Part shown: in pieces, positions 62,681-64,000 of the stretch
Position numbering within the stretch: the first letter of the stretch is position 1
Layout: the number at the start of each line of letters is the position of its first letter
Assembly: GCA_016718845.1 (NCBI GenBank)
Contig: JADKCK010000050.1
Coordinates: 1 to 64,000 of the forward strand
DNA: 64,000 bases
Direction: 5' to 3'
Source of the DNA: Sphingobacteriales bacterium
GTDB taxonomy: Bacteria > Bacteroidota > Bacteroidia > Chitinophagales > UBA2359
Notes under the pieces: model-generated
The model's input: only the letters and a program-made list of their open reading frames with translations
What the model was told of the DNA's origin: nothing
Databases searched by the model: none
Position numbers and translations under genes: made by a program

Positions 62681-64000
62681 ACAAACCGCCGATGGTGGTT
62701 ATATAGCCGTAGGTTGGTCTTACCCGGGTGTATTGGCACCCTGTATAGGTAATCCGGAACAAACGGGTATTATTTGGCGATTAGATGCCAACGGTAATAC
62801 GCTATGGCTAACAAAAGTAAACGGCAACACCAACAACGGAGAAGTAATTTACAATGTGGTAGAAACCGCCGATGGTGGTTTTACTTTTGTAGGGGCTACC
62901 AACTATGGCTGTAGTGTGGTAGATGCTATGGTGGGTAAAGTAGCTGCCAATGGCACCATGCTTTGGTGCAAACAATGGGCAAACGACAACGGCAGTACCG
63001 ATGTGCATGTAAATCTAACCACCGACCTAACAGGTAATATTATTGTTGCAGGTTATACCCGCTCGTATCATGGCGACCCTAACTACGACAACTACCACAA
63101 CACAACCATTAGCAAAATAAATGGGGTAGATGGTAGCTTGTTGTGGAGCAACGAGTATTATGGGCAAAGCAATGTGGCAGGCGGAAACGAATTTTCGGGC
63201 AGCGTAAAAACTTTACCTAATGGCAACTACTTGTTATCGGCAGTGCTAACACCTTTGTACGATTGGGGTTCGCCCGAGTTTACCAGCTCGGCAATTATAG
63301 AGGTAAGCTCAACAAACGGCGACATAGTTTGGCAACGAAACTTCACTTTTGCTGCTACTAATCAAGCTACCATTGGCGAGGTGTTGTACAATGCCACTAA
63401 TCAGCAAATAGCTTACGTATTTAACGATGCCACCACCCTTACCCAACTAACCGACGGCACAATAGGTATTGGCACAGCTACCAACACAGGCAGTAGCCTT
63501 AACCATACGTATTTGGGCTATGGCAACTTGTACGCCCTTGATAATGTAGCCGATGATGGGTATATAATTACAGGTTATCAGTTGGTAGGAGCCCAACGCG
63601 ATATTTATTTGGGTAGAGTAAACACCGAACTACTAACACCCGGCTGCGAAAACTCCCCGCTAGAAATAGCTAACAGCAACCGCTTGTTTATAAAAACTTA
63701 TAGCACCTGGACAATTAACAACATTGATAGCTACATACAACCCAACCAAAGTATTACCACAACAGCGGTTGAGTTAAACGAAACAGGTGAATTGTGTTCG
63801 ACCAATTGCGAAGAAATTTGTGACAACAACCTCGACGACAACAACAACGGACTAATAGATGAAAACTGCCCCTGCCCCATCTTAACGCTAAACGCCGATA
63901 CCAGCATTTGTGTTAGCCAATCGGTGCAGTTAGATGCCAGTTTTGGCTTTGATACCTACCAATGGACACCCACCACAGGCTTAAGCAACCCCAACATACG
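62643..64000 (+). CDS. Continuation of the M43 metalloprotease gene in the next frame, partial at the window end
   Basis: Open without a stop from the poly-A run to 64000 (about 450 codons). It begins GIGGYNEQLNGVKQTADGGYIAVGWS and continues with repeats of the form ADGGF/Y-x-x-V-G-x-x, resembling the 'delta-60 repeat' or beta-propeller region common in Bacteroidota exoproteins (ETADGGFTFVGATNYG, DDGYIITGYQLVG). The end holds EEICDNNLDDNNNGLIDENC, a calcium-loop-like 'thrombospondin type 3/MopE' motif, then SVQLDASFGFDTYQWTPTTGLSNPNI, the start of a CHU-type PKD module. A sorting or gliding-motility C-terminal domain is probably just beyond the window. Restored by removing one A. Confidence 0.83.

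Noticed and set aside
1..64000. tRNA, rRNA or prophage genes
   Set aside because: I looked for T-loop words, rRNA-like blocks and phage structural or integrase genes and found nothing convincing. A tRNA and rRNA covariance scan would be the decisive check.

Overview
The window reads as a chromosomal piece of an uncultured, AT-rich member of the Bacteroidota, probably near the Chitinophagales/Saprospirales side of the phylum (the rank below phylum is inference). The evidence is a type IX secretion component (PorQ), C-terminal sorting domains on secreted proteins, promoters of the Bacteroidota TTG-N20-TAnnTTTG kind, the near absence of Shine-Dalgarno sequences, and families typical of the phylum (DUF2851, DUF4956 with a VTC polymerase, a fused E1 dehydrogenase, exported PKD/Ig proteins). 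I found no rRNA, tRNA, CRISPR array or prophage.

Layout. 1-8.2 kb is a damaged stretch: a secreted Ig-repeat protein, a Xaa-Pro aminopeptidase, a YdeI-like protein, an IS110-family transposase and a DUF2851 protein can all be read, but each is interrupted by frameshifts. 8.3-20.8 kb holds trmN6, small envelope proteins, a PIN-type toxin-antitoxin pair, a 1228-residue reprolysin-like metalloprotease with a dockerin-like end, a VTC polymerase/DUF4956 pair, a lipoprotein thioredoxin, an exported nuclease, a TPR protein and a PAP2 phosphatase. 21-31 kb has recQ, an ankyrin protein, a glutathione peroxidase, a LytTR response regulator, a membrane-tethered LuxR regulator, a flavin monooxygenase and porQ. 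31-34.6 kb is repeat-rich: an inverted-repeat cluster, octanucleotide arrays and a 13-copy array of about 106 bp. 34.6-42 kb carries a glycosyltransferase, purH, a fused E1 dehydrogenase with an internal deletion, and yebC. 42-49 kb has two secreted sorting-domain proteins, one with 11 Cys-rich PKD modules. 49-64 kb carries two DMT transporters, a ClC channel, a PgpH-like 7TM-HD phosphodiesterase, a Uma2 nuclease-like protein, an exported PEP-synthase-like protein and an M43 metalloprotease that runs off the window.

The genes do not form one large pathway. The recurring theme is export and surface display: PorQ belongs to the machinery, and the propeller, Fn3, PKD and probably M43 proteins are likely cargo. 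The most unusual feature is the intergenic DNA, which holds at least six families of short word-like repeats. The main one is an octanucleotide of consensus TNNYGATG that flanks many genes and is also built into the 106-bp satellite array. Many genes carry single-base, often homopolymer, frameshifts. Because intact reading resumes on both sides, I read most of them as consensus errors rather than gene decay, but this cannot be settled from the sequence alone.
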